This document shows, piece by piece, positions 30,851-40,902 of a DNA stretch of 64,000 bases. Position numbers and translations under genes: made by a program. The DNA comes from Chondrus crispus (lineage: Eukaryota; Rhodophyta; Florideophyceae; Gigartinales; Gigartinaceae), in the NCBI RefSeq assembly GCF_000350225.1, contig NW_005178989.1, positions 115,611 to 179,610 of the forward strand, written 5' to 3'. Each line of letters starts with the position of its first letter. Position 1 is the stretch's first letter. Below the pieces are notes generated by a model. It was given only the letters and a program-made list of their open reading frames with translations, had not been told where the DNA came from and did no database searches.

Positions 30851-31524
30851 TTGATCGGGATTTGTGGCACTACAGCGTTTGAATGCTGACAGTTTTCATT
30901 GCTGGCGCAATGTGCTGACACATCTGCCCGGTGCAGAACTGTTCACCGCGAGACCGCCATCAATTGAACTGTGCTCCATGGCTTGACGCAACCGTTCGAA
31001 AAAAGGAGGAGTGGGTGTCGGTGCTCTCCGTCCAAGAGACACGGGGAACCCGGCAGGAGTAAAGTATCTGGGAGTTCCTGGGAACCGGGGACATAAGGGG
31101 AGGAGAATGAAATGCGGAGCCAGGAAGGAGGGAGGGAAAAGGAGGGGTGCACCGGCGTCTGAGTTGTCGCTAGTGTTGCTGTGGGGGCTGTTTCTGTTGT
31201 CTGTGGAGTCCTTCTGTGTTCTGTCGTTGACACTGCGGCTGTTTGCTCGCAGTAAGGCTGCTTCATGTTGTGTTTGTTGCTGGTCGGTAACTGTTACTGC
31301 GCGTTAGGCTTGACTACGCGCTGTTTGACTAAACTGGGTGCTTTTTTTGCTTTGCATCCATTTCTGTGTCTTCTGAGGACAGATCCTGCCTGAGTTGTCC
31401 AGAGAGCACTGTGTACTATCCTACGGACAGCGCTTGCAGGTTGTATCTGCAACATTACAATATTGTAAAGGCGTGCAGCTGTTCGCTGCGGCAGGTGATA
31501 GCACAAGGGATGAGTATATTGTGA
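30851..31524. other. Unassigned; possible 5' LTR or leader of element A
   Basis: No coding domain. The position before the gag of element A, and a tract of GGAGGAG and TGTTGC-rich sequence, suggest its LTR or leader. I found no second copy to prove it. Confidence 0.3.
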
Positions 31525-32761
31525 GTGAACATGTTGAATATGGCGCCTGGAACTCGTGCCAACCCGGAAAGGGGTGAACAAGATTCTGGTGACCAGGAGT
31601 TGTATGATGTTGCACAAGCATCGGGAACTCTCGTCGATGGATCTTCCGTGAAAGAGGAGGAGGAAGGGTTAGTAACCTCGTCTGTGGATGATCCGAGTCA
31701 AGAAAGTTTTTTGATCTTGAGATTAATTGATGGTTACCATAAATTAATCTCAAGATCTAGAAGTTGGAAAGCATTGTGTCGAAGCTGGTCATTACTCTCG
31801 AATATTTGCCGGCAAATAAATCTCACGAAGTGAGAAGGATGACAACAGTGCCGGAGAAGCCGCATTCGACCACAACTGCCTTCGATAAGGCAAGTAACAC
31901 AGAAAGGACAGCTCTTCCCGCCACTGAGAATGAAAACAAGTCTGCGAATTCAGTTGCTGGTGATTATGATATATATCCTACACATATTGCGTACAAAATT
32001 TTTCCGAAAGGATTACACGACACTCGATGTAGGCGCATACGGAATGGTTCATTTTTCGTTGCAAGGCGCTGTTGGAATCGTTTGGTTCCCGACTTTCCGA
32101 TCACAAAGGCAGGAATGAGAGGTTGCTCCGGTTGGCATTCGATGGAGATGCGAGGTTGGTTCACGAAGAGATTGCTAACCAGAATCAAGGCTCCAGCTGT
32201 CAGAAGCTCTGGGACTTGCTTCCGAAAAGACTGTGCAATGAAATTCATCAATCAGCCCTACGTGACCGCTTCTTTGCAATGATTTGGGATGAAAACAAAG
32301 AGAATTTTGAGAGGTTTGCCTGGCGTCTCCGTTCAGCCTCATTGTTGCTTCCAGATGTCATAGATGATGGACTGCTGCTTAATCGTCTGAAGAACGGACT
32401 GCCCAATTGCTTGCAGAATCAAGCCAAGCTTGTTTCCGGAACATTTGAAGAGATAGTAAACAGAGTTTCTACAATGTCCACTGCGAAGAGCCATCGCTCC
32501 GAAATGGTGCGTGAAGTGCGTGAAGTCCGTGAAAATGGACAAACGAAGTAGGAATTCAACGAGATGCAGCTGACAGCTGATCGCTTCGCAAATTTCCGTT
32601 GCCACTACTGCCAAAGACTTGAACACATCTCGCGCGACTGCGAAAAAAGAGAGATGACCGATTTACGCAGGAAAAAGGCAAGCCGGATCAGCGAAGTCCT
32701 TCTGGTCCGAACCCAAAGCAAAACTAAGGCAAGGGTCGACTGTGGCATCGGGCATGCATAA
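31525..32761 (+). pseudogene. Gag of element A with CCHC zinc knuckle
   Basis: The acidic N-terminus (31525-31730) is followed by a capsid-like segment in the 32072-32551 frame (LLRLAFDGDARLVHEEIANQ, LVSGTFEEIVNRVSTM). A TAG at 32549-32551 interrupts the same frame. CHYCQRLEHISRDC at 32600-32641 then gives a perfect CX2CX4HX4C knuckle for RNA binding. Frame changes near 31800-32070 show decay. Pol starts in a different frame near 32742. Confidence 0.65.
31713..31757. repeat. 16-bp perfect inverted repeat (hairpin)
   Basis: GATCTTGAGATTAATT at 31713-31728 and its exact inverse at 31742-31757 are separated by a 13-nt loop, within the N-terminal gag region of element A. Confidence 0.9.
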
Positions 32762-35700
32762 AGAGCGCGTTTGTGCATGCAATGAGCCTTTGCTGCAGGA
32801 GATTGATGACAAAGACGAGGTAGCATTACTTGTGTACTTGTCTGGAGAGCAGTTGTGGGTGCCGGTGGATACTGCCGCTGTGTCAATATGGGTAGATCAC
32901 GCATGGTTTAGCCAGATCGGAGGCACAGTGTTGCCCTGTGAGAAGACGGCAGACGCCGTTGATGGTCAGCACCTGGAAGTGGTGGGGCAAGGTATGCTGA
33001 AGTTCGAGCTTTGGGGCAAGCACTTTCAGGAGAAGGTCAGGATTCTGGACAAATTGCCGGACAAGCTTCTGATAGGGCGGCAATTCTGGAGAAGGAACAG
33101 ACTTCGCCTCGATCTAGCGGCAAATTGCGGAGCTATCAAAGTTGAAGGGAGAAGATTCACTGGAAGGATTGGCAGGAGTCAGCTTTCTGATGCACCTGAA
33201 GCATTGTGCAGAGTTCTGGAAGGGGAAAATGTGGATCGCCACCTGAAATTGGAAGGCGACTATTCTGAATTCTCTGCAGACCCACGAATGAGGAAAAGGC
33301 TTCATGATTTGCTGTGGTCAAGACGCGAGATCTTCAAAGGCCTTGGGCGCATCAAGGGTGTAAAACATGAGGTAATTCTTAAGGACAATACCAAGCCCAT
33401 ATGCCAGCCTTTGCGCAAACGGTCTCCAAAGGAGCAGGACATTGAACGCGAGACCATCCAGAAGCTTATTGAACTCAGTATGCTGGAATCCAGCACATCA
33501 CCCTGGGCGTCGAACAATGTGTTTGTTAGGAAGAAGGATGGAAGCATTCGCGTCACTTCAGATTTCAGGGCACTGAATGACGCCACAGCTACCGATTCAT
33601 ACCCGATGGAGGACATGAGACATGTGTTGGATTGGCTGAGTAGCAAGAAAGTATTGTCCACGTTTGACCTGAAGGATGCTTTCTATCATGTCGAACTAGA
33701 GGGTCGCTCGAAACAACCAACGGCCATCAAGACTGTAGTAGGATTGCTACAGTACACACGTTTGCACCAGGGGATGAAGAATTCGTCTGTGACGCTACAG
33801 AAGATTATCAACACTGTCTTAGGTGATCGAAAGGGGCAAGACGTTTTTGCGTTCATAGACGACACAAGTGCGGGAACAGAAACAGAGGAACAGCATTTGT
33901 CGTCTGGAATCATTGCTTGACACTTTACTACAAGCAGGGATACGGCATACACTATCGAAGTGCAATTTCGGTGTGAGAAGAGCAGAGATCCTAGGCCACC
34001 GCGTGGACAGTGAAGGAATCCAACCCCCTGAAGTACATGTCGAGGCTATTGGCAACCTTGTGGAACCTGCATCCGGGAACGAGCTGATGAGGTTCTTAGG
34101 ACTACTCAACTTCTTTTCAGATTTTGTTGATCACTTTGCAGAAACTGCAGCACCCTTGTATGACGTGTTGAAAGGAGCCGGTTTCTCCAAGAAGCGGAAA
34201 AACGGGCAGAAGTTCAAGATCCATGACTGAGATATGCGCTGGGGAGCAGCCCAGAGAAGCGCTTGGCAAGCTCTGAAAGAGGCACTGCGCAATCCTGAAA
34301 TATTAGCAGCTCCGAAGCGTGACATGCAAAAAAGGAAATGACTGAGGCAAGCTCGTACGGTCTCGGCGGTGTGCTCTTGCAGATGACTGAGGAAGGAAAG
34401 TGGAGGCATGTGTTCTTTACAATTCGTCTAATGAAGCTGTCAGAGAGAAAGTTCGCAACAACTGAAAAGGAGTGTCTCGCAATTGTCCATGCGTTACGGA
34501 AATGGCGTCACTACCTCCTTGGAGAGCGATTTTCAGTTGTCACGGATCACTTGGCGCTTCGATGGCTCCTCAGCCAGAAGTAACCGAGAGAGAGGTTGGC
34601 ACGATAGGTTGTTGATGTGCAGGACTTCAATTTTGTCGTGGAACACCGCGCTGGCAGAGAGTTGGTCGTACCTGACGCATTGAGTACGGATGCCGTACCA
34701 AAGCCTCTCTGTCAACGCTGCTACAGTTCACTTGACGGAAAATCGCTAGAGTACATCGCTCGGAGGGAGGAGGCAGAGGGGGTGGGCAGTGCTGTAAGGA
34801 ACACGCATGCAGAGCGAGTGTCGGCCGTGATGGAGGTAGGCGCTTTTTATGCTGGACCTTCAATCCAATAGATACGTAATGAACAAGAGAAGCAGTTCGG
34901 ATGCCTGAGGCAGGCGGCCAACGGCAACAAGAGAATGTTCGTAGATGATGATGGGCTGTTGCGCATCGAGTCCGGAAGCGACCTGTTGATAGTTGTTCCC
35001 CAAGCTTTGACGCAAGACCTGCTACAATTTGTTCATGGATCAAAACTACACAGGCACAAAATGTTTGCACGAACCATTGCTAAGCTTCGTAAAAAGTATT
35101 GGTGGAAAAAATGGTGCCGGATGTCACCAAGTTTATCCACAACTGTTTACAGTGCGCTGTGTCCGAAGAGGAACGTCCCCGAAGACAGGCTGCTCTAGAG
35201 ACGGTGCATCCGAGGTGCAGATTTGAGCAAGTGGCAATCGATGTTCAAACCATTACACCCCGAACGAAGTCGGGCAACATTAAGATACTCGTGATGATCG
35301 ATATTTTCACCCGTTTTGTTCGTGCCGTCCCAATTCCAGACGAGAAGGCAACCACTGTGGCAAAGGTATTGCTCGACGAATTGATTAGTGTGTTTGGGCC
35401 GATGGAGAAGTTGATGTCAGATGGCGGCACGAATTTGGTGAGCAAAGTTGTCGAGAATCTGGTCGCTCGGCTGGGAATAGGGAGAATGCAGACCTATCTT
35501 GGCACCCGCAAGCCAATGGTACCGTAGAAAGATGGAACGGTACTGCAGCCAAATATATTGCTAGCTTTATGACCACCGGGGATAGTGCCTGGGATGAACA
35601 TGTGGCGCTCGCATGCCTTCGGTACAACACGAGCATCCACACAGCCACTGCCACGACGCTATTCGAAGCCATGTTTGGTATTGAAGCATTTGAGTCCTGG

Positions 35701-35831
35701 GGAGAGATGGACCTCCGAGCTGCAGAAGAGGAAGCTGAGGACCTACCGAAGCGGTTAGCAGCTCTGCACAGAGTGCTGCTTTCACGGTCCAGGTGCGCTC
35801 GCTCGCGTGGTAAGAACCAATATGATAAGGT
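32742..35831 (+). pseudogene. Pol of element A (protease, RT, RNase H, integrase)
   Basis: The first frame to 33920 has a protease-like LWVPVDTAAVSIWVDHAW and an RT: VRKKDGSIRVTSDFRALND, STFDLKDAFYHVEL, LLQYTRLHQGMKNSSVTLQK and catalytic FAFIDDTSAG (F where Y is usual). A frameshift near 33890 continues in 33868-34230 with the thumb and connection. RNase H follows at 34338-34583 (TEASSYGLGGVLLQ, VVTDHLALRW). Integrase occupies 34935-35831: DLLQFVHGSKLHRHK, VAIDVQTITPRTKSGN, LMSDGGTNLVSKVV and NGTVERWNGTAAKYI hold D, D and E. There are at least five breaks. Confidence 0.78.
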
Positions 35832-36891
35832 TGTAGTGCAATACAGGGCTCTACAGGGGGGTGAAGTGAAAGGAAAATAAATGGATATGACAAGTAGTCC
35901 GGGTTGGGGGACGCACGTGTGAATAATTGTACAGTTTTAATTGTTAATTATTTTATTTTATTTAGTTAATTAGTTGGCATTAATTTTGCTGACATTAGAT
36001 TAGATCTAGGATCTAGCGCCGCGAGTTACTGTAGTGGCTCGGGCGTGGCGATATATACCTTTGCCCACTGACCACCAAGTCAGTAAAGGTAACCCGAGTT
36101 GCCAGAGTTTGATATCGCCTTGGTCGAAGTCCCTCTTTTACAAGACATTCCCTTTTACTACAGATTACTTTATCCTTTGCGCTCGGGGGTCCCGTTTCCC
36201 TATCCTTTTACCTTTTCTATCTCTAATTCCTATCCTTTTCTATCTCCACATCTATTTTTCCCTTAATTGTGTTGGTTCAATTGGCGTCGGTCGCGACCGA
36301 TCCGGTGTTGGTGTGATTGCCATCGGGCTGCACGTTGGTCGTAGCGCTGCGACAGTGTCCTGTTCCGTCGGAAGGCTGTTGCAACGACGCCTCCTTCGAA
36401 GGTCTTATCATACAAGACAGTGTTGGTGCCATCAGCTGCGATTGCGATCGCATTGGTGTCGGTGTTTTGTCATCGGGCAACACGTTGGTCGTAGCGTTGC
36501 TACATAGTTACGTTCCCGTCGGGTAGTGCTAATTGAGCCCCGGTCGAAGACCTTGAAGTATACTCAAGGTGTCGAAAACGCTGAACGAGCTTTGGCCTTA
36601 CAACCCAGCGAACCGCGGTCACCTTTCAGTAGACAACGCCAAACCCGCACTCGTGGAGCACTTAAGTCTTCGCAAGTCTCTGCCACCATTCATCCTCCCG
36701 GGCCGTGCATCTTCCCTAAGCCCCCCCGTCGGAGTCGAGCTACCGTGGGCCGCAAGCCTACATAAGGGGAAAGGAAGTCCCGAGCGCTTCGTAGCGCGTG
36801 CCGCCGGCAGTGGTTGTTGCTGTTGCTGTATTTGTCCTTTTTGCTTGTCCGTCGGACTGTGGTCGCGGCCTGCTAGGCACATTGCACTACA
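35832..36891 (+). repeat. B-type LTR, probable 5' LTR of element B
   Basis: 1,060 bp from TGTAGTGCAATAC to ATTGCACTACA, with 11-bp inverted ends. It contains GCGATATATACC (a TATA-like site, near 36047) and a long pyrimidine tract (36165-36260). It is followed after AAAG by a primer site and a gag-like frame. It interrupts the integrase of element A. The left flank AAGGT and right flank AAAGT differ by one base, so a solo-LTR origin cannot be excluded. Confidence 0.8.
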
Positions 36892-36895
36892 AAAG

Positions 36896-36913
36896 TGGTC
36901 TCCGGACCTAGAA
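36896..36913 (+). promoter_or_regulatory. Primer binding site of element B
   Basis: TGGTCTCCGGACCTAGAA begins 4 nt after the LTR and closely matches the primer sites of C (TGGTCTCCCGACCTAGAA) and D. All three likely use the same tRNA, whose 3' end would be GGTCGGGAGACCA or similar. Confidence 0.6.
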
Positions 36914-37017
36914 TTCAGTTTTGTCTACGACAAGGAAGTTGGGCTGGGTAACGGAGTCTTTTTATTTCTTTTCGATTGTATATTTTTTTGTTTAGGTTCG
37001 TTCATTTGTGACGGACC

Positions 37018-37649
37018 ATGTCGACGAGCGCCCTCAGGGACGTCGGTCCCGGGGCAAGCAGAAGCCGATCGGCAAGGGCGTCGAGGATCCCGCAGCCAGG
37101 CCAATACGGCCACGGATCCCGAAGGTCAAGAATCCCCGACGGGGATTGAAGCCGACAAGGACGACCTGGAAACCAGGTTACAGAAGATGATTGGCGAAAT
37201 TCGCAAGGAGACGAAGAAGGATCTCGAGGCTGAATTAGCCCTTGTGCGTAAGCAACTGGAATTGCAAACCTCCGAGTTCCACGCCGCGTTGGAAGAGCTG
37301 ACAGCTCGCGTGGTTCTCGTTGAGACTTCGGTAACCGATGCGACCAAGGGTCGAGAGCCGGAGGTATTCGAATCTCTGCAGCTCGCCGCCCAGGGAGCGC
37401 GGCGAGACGCGAATCAAGCCCTGGAGACTCTGGCCAAAACAAGGGACAGCATCGATGATAAATTTGACCACGCCGCGTGCCCCCTCAAGGACACTGAGCA
37501 GGCTGCGGGCCGGTCCAGACCCAGATTGCAGGAAGAGCCGCGCTCCGTCGGAGAAAGGCCTGAAGACTCAACGAAGAAGGACCAGTTTGTCCGAATTAGG
37601 GACTCCAAAATGAGAAGTTCCAAGACGGCCAAAGGCCGAAAGAAGAAAG
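37018..37649 (+). pseudogene. Gag of element B, first part
   Basis: An ATG at 37018 opens MSTSALRDVGPGASRSR but stops after 44 codons. The long frame (to 37649) lacks this ATG, so a frameshift lies near 37140. The long frame is highly charged and helical: LETRLQKMIGEIRKETKKDL, LVRKQLELQTSEFHAALEEL, a predicted coiled coil, then a basic end GRKKK. Element C inserted after the AAAG of the last lysine codons. The frame resumes without loss at 52677, giving KKKGHCSDD across the empty site. Confidence 0.65.
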
Positions 37650-38317
37650 TGTAGCATAAACACCCCTAAATGGATAGGGGTGTATGCTTAGTCCTGGAAG
37701 ACCCGTACGTACGAGAAGACGGGGGAAGTCGGACCAGCTAACGAAACCAGAACACGGGCCCGGGTAGCGTGGTAGAGCGGGATCAGGGGGAGGACGCACA
37801 CACGCGCGGGCCGATCTACGCCTCGACGCCCCGGAGCAGCACTGGGTTACGTTCCAGCGCTGACAGGCGGAGGTGGATCTAGGCTCGCTCGCGTGCTCGC
37901 GCGTCCTCTACCCGCGCTCGGTCTCGCCTTAAGGTAGCTAACGGAAGCTTCCTTAGGATAAGCTGCAAGTCAGACCTAGGCGGTAGGTCGTGGACAAGTC
38001 CGTGCTTGTCCCCCTTCGCCGCCGTCGGTCCGCTCCCGTATTTAATATACAAGTAAATCCTATCATACTACAGTACAGTACGGACTGTACTGTAGAGCTG
38101 CTGTAGTCAGCGCGGTTCGGCCCACGCTGAGGTACTGTCGGCCATCGGGGCTGACAGCACACGTGTCCTACACGTATGGTACACGTGGGATACACGTGTG
38201 GGGGCGCGCAGTAGCACACGTGTGTGCTCACTCTCGTACTGTAGAGATCGGCTCTACAGTATCTGATCTAATCTGAATCCCGAATCTAATCTAAATCCCG
38301 TTAGGGGTTATGCTACA
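37650..38317 (-). repeat. 3' LTR of element C
   Basis: 668 bp, from TGTAGCATAAACACCCC to GGGGTTATGCTACA on the plus strand. On the minus strand it has a core promoter TATATTAAATACGGGAGCGG (near 38030-38050), CACGTG words, and a terminal CACCCCTA...TAGGGGTG hairpin (37662-37683). Confidence 0.95.
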
Positions 38318-38320
38318 CGG

Positions 38321-38333
38321 CCCCCTCCCCAAG
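38321..38333 (-). promoter_or_regulatory. Polypurine tract of element C
   Basis: The minus-strand CTTGGGGAGGGGGCCG lies directly before the 3' LTR and is the expected plus-strand DNA primer site. The same GGGGGCCG precedes an LTR start at 53834. Confidence 0.7.
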
Positions 38334-38334
38334 C

Positions 38335-40902
38335 GTGGATGTCCACGTCCACCGTCGCTTAAAAGGGGGAGGGAAGCCTGTAGTCGACACGAGCCTCCAT
38401 CTTGGCTCTCACGACCGCCTCCAGCGGCCCCTATTCTTTTCCTTGCGTCGCGCGTCCGTGCGCTGGGTGATTGATCGTCTCGCCGCCCCCTTCGCCCGTG
38501 GTGATACGTGTAACGACCTCATCGTCATGTCGGAACCTTCAGCGTCTGTCCCTGTCGTTCGCCCTCCGTCGTCGGACGGCGTGGCCGGCCCCGGGGCTCT
38601 TGTCCCGGCCGCCGAGGGTCCGGTCCCTCCCACTGACGTCGCCCCGAGGGAGGGGCACCCGCACAATCGCGCCGTGCATGAGGCGCCTCCCGCCGCTCCG
38701 TTACCGCCGTTTCAACGGGGACGGTCTCGGGAAACGACACTGTCCGCCGAAGTGTGCGCTACTCCCGTCGCGACCGCCGTGGTCGCGACGCAGGCCCCAC
38801 AGCCCGCAGGGGGCGTGGTGTCCAACGGAGGTCCGGGTCGTGGTTCGGGGGACCCGGACGGGGATACGGTGCAAGTCGGGCACGAACCAGCGGACGTCGT
38901 GAAGGAGCCTCATGAGGGGGCATCCGGTCCGGTGTGCGGCGGGGCCGCATACGTAGCCGCCGAGGGGTCCTACGGAGCATGTGGTAGCTGTCGGCGTCCT
39001 GGCGTCCCACCCGAGTCGACTCGGGCGGATGGAGGGGTAGACCAGGAGGCTGTGGGCACCACTACAAAGTGGTTGGGGGTACCGCTCGAGCGGTCCTCGC
39101 CGCTCTCTCTCGGTCGCCTTCGGTACGCGTGGCGTCGCCACGCACGTTCCGGAGTTACCGTCGGGGAGATCCTCTCGCGGGCCCACGTTCGTCCGGACGT
39201 GTTACGTATCCGCACCATCTACGAAGGTGGGCGGACTGACGAGGCCTCCTTGGCCTTGGGGCGCCTGCTGGCCGGGGGCCACGGGGCCCCGTATCAGATA
39301 CCAGATGAGATTCCAAGCGACCGGACGTTTGCCTACAGTCCCGAGGAGGTCGAGTACGTCGACCGGATGGCGACGTACTTGTTCGTCCGAGACCCACGGG
39401 GGCCCCGTCGGTTTGTCCTTTCAGAAGTAGCCGAGCTGTACTTGAGCCCCCGTCCGTACGCGTACTCGAAGACGCGGGCTGCCCTTCAGAAGTCTGCATG
39501 CTCGTTAATGCGTTTGCATTCCATCGCGATGGCTCCGCATGACTGGTCGGCCTATCGTCATGCGAGAGAGGACGATGGCTGCGTCCTACAAACGGCCTCG
39601 TTCGAACGAGGGTTATCGAAGAGCGACTTTCCGGGACTGCCGGGGACGATACTCGACGCTTTCCCGTCCCTGGGGGTACACGTATTACTCCCGTATGCTC
39701 TGAAACACTTCGGCTTCGCGTGTGAGGACCCACGGCATCCCGCGCGCGAGGACCTCGCTCACAACGTCGAGCGCGAATGGGCCTGGTCAGTTGGAAACAC
39801 CTTCATGAACGAGGTCTCAATCAACGGACGGGTCTTTGTTCAGCCCAGTGCGGTATTGGCTTTTCTCGGTAGGGTCGCTCCGGAGCTTCCCGATGTCCCG
39901 TTTCATCCGCTCGAGTGCGGTACACAGCACGTGCCGTGGTCCTATTCCTTCGTGCTCGACCTGATGCACCGATCCCTCGACAAAGCCGAGTGCCACCAAC
40001 GCCCCTGGACGGATTACACTACTAGAGTCCGAAGCGTGTTCCTGGCGTACGACGTGCGTGCAGATACGTTCGTGGCTCGTCCCAGTCATTCCGGCGGTGG
40101 CCACACACGTGGTGGCGGGAGTGTCGGGTCAGCAGTTCGGGAGGCCAGTAGGAAACGGTACCGGGACCTCGACAGCGAGATTCGTGCACCCCCCTTCGTT
40201 GGGGCGGGTCCGTTTCGCACTCCGTTCACGTCCGACGGGGACTATGGTGCTACTGTGAGGTCCCCAGCACCGCCTCTTCCTCCCCTGAGCTCGACCGGAG
40301 GGCTCTTCGCGCGGGAAGGCCCTGCCCAGCATTTCACGTTAACGCAGGAGGAAGTCAGGGCCGTTCCTGACTTAGCGCGGGCCCTGGGGGGCTCAACAGA
40401 CCGTACGTGGCGGGTTGGTGGCCTGCTCAGCACCTTGGCGAACTGGTACTTGGCCCGAAGTGCCGAGGCGCGTCGCCTTGGCGCGGAACGAGCTGCCCTC
40501 TCTTCGCAGCTAGAAAGGTCACAGAGCGAGCTGGAGGCCCTACATACGACCTCGCTTAACCAAGCGAGCTCCCTGGAGCGCGCCGTCGCTGAGCGGGATC
40601 GATACCGACGTGAACGCGACGAGCTCCGGTCCCTCCGCGCGGCCTCGGCTTCTCATCCTCCGCCGAGTTCGGCGACGCGCCCGACTCTCCGTGACCCCTA
40701 TGAGGACGTGGGGTGCGTTCCCCCTCCCGCCGTCGGGGGGTTGGGCTCGACGGGACCGGAGCGTCCCTGGTCCCGTTACAGTGAAGTGACTATGCCACCC
40801 CTGGACGAGGTAGAAACGGAACTGCCGCGCCATCCGAGCTACTGCCCCCAGGGGGCTTACGTTCTGGGGCCGGCGCCTCCTCCTGGCGGCACGAACCGCT
40901 GA
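38335..40902 (+). CDS. 855-codon ORF of unknown function, antisense to element C
   Basis: An uninterrupted ORF lies between the 3' LTR and pol of element C, on the opposite strand. The first ATG is at 38335; a more likely start is ATG 38527 (MSEPSASVPVV, 791 codons), after a low-quality leader. Residues 65-230 are Pro/Gly/Ala-rich and probably disordered. Residues 240-590 look globular: SLGRLRYAWRRHARSGVTVG, SPEEVEYVDRMATYLFVRDP and WAWSVGNTFMNEVSINGRVF. Residues 600-700 are low-complexity with KRYRDLDSE. Residues 715-790 form a likely coiled coil (LERSQSELEALHTTSLNQAS, AERDRYRRERDELRSLR). There is no zinc knuckle, protease, RT or envelope-like membrane segment. I do not recognise the family. 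GC-rich codon use matches its host element. It would be transcribed from the 3' LTR side. Confidence 0.65.
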   Translation: MDVHVHRRLKGGGKPVVDTSLHLGSHDRLQRPLFFSLRRASVRWVIDRLAAPFARGDTCNDLIVMSEPSASVPVVRPPSSDGVAGPGALVPAAEGPVPPTDVAPREGHPHNRAVHEAPPAAPLPPFQRGRSRETTLSAEVCATPVATAVVATQAPQPAGGVVSNGGPGRGSGDPDGDTVQVGHEPADVVKEPHEGASGPVCGGAAYVAAEGSYGACGSCRRPGVPPESTRADGGVDQEAVGTTTKWLGVPLERSSPLSLGRLRYAWRRHARSGVTVGEILSRAHVRPDVLRIRTIYEGGRTDEASLALGRLLAGGHGAPYQIPDEIPSDRTFAYSPEEVEYVDRMATYLFVRDPRGPRRFVLSEVAELYLSPRPYAYSKTRAALQKSACSLMRLHSIAMAPHDWSAYRHAREDDGCVLQTASFERGLSKSDFPGLPGTILDAFPSLGVHVLLPYALKHFGFACEDPRHPAREDLAHNVEREWAWSVGNTFMNEVSINGRVFVQPSAVLAFLGRVAPELPDVPFHPLECGTQHVPWSYSFVLDLMHRSLDKAECHQRPWTDYTTRVRSVFLAYDVRADTFVARPSHSGGGHTRGGGSVGSAVREASRKRYRDLDSEIRAPPFVGAGPFRTPFTSDGDYGATVRSPAPPLPPLSSTGGLFAREGPAQHFTLTQEEVRAVPDLARALGGSTDRTWRVGGLLSTLANWYLARSAEARRLGAERAALSSQLERSQSELEALHTTSLNQASSLERAVAERDRYRRERDELRSLRAASASHPPPSSATRPTLRDPYEDVGCVPPPAVGGLGSTGPERPWSRYSEVTMPPLDEVETELPRHPSYCPQGAYVLGPAPPPGGTNR

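Larger units (their letters stand above)
31525..35831 (+). mobile_element. Ty3/gypsy element A, decayed, 3' end cut by the LTR of element B
   Basis: Gag, protease, RT, RNase H and integrase follow in gypsy order on the plus strand, with frameshifts and stops. The integrase ends abruptly at GKNQYDK (35815-35831), where TGTAGTGCAATAC begins. The SH3-like tail and 3' LTR are absent. Confidence 0.78.

Noticed and set aside
36034..36507. 157-codon plus-strand ORF
   Set aside because: It lies wholly inside the B-type LTR and the corresponding frame of the solo LTR copy is not conserved.
39155..39733. 192-codon minus-strand ORF inside the antisense ORF region
   Set aside because: It is a GC-driven shadow of the 855-codon frame, low-complexity and without motifs.
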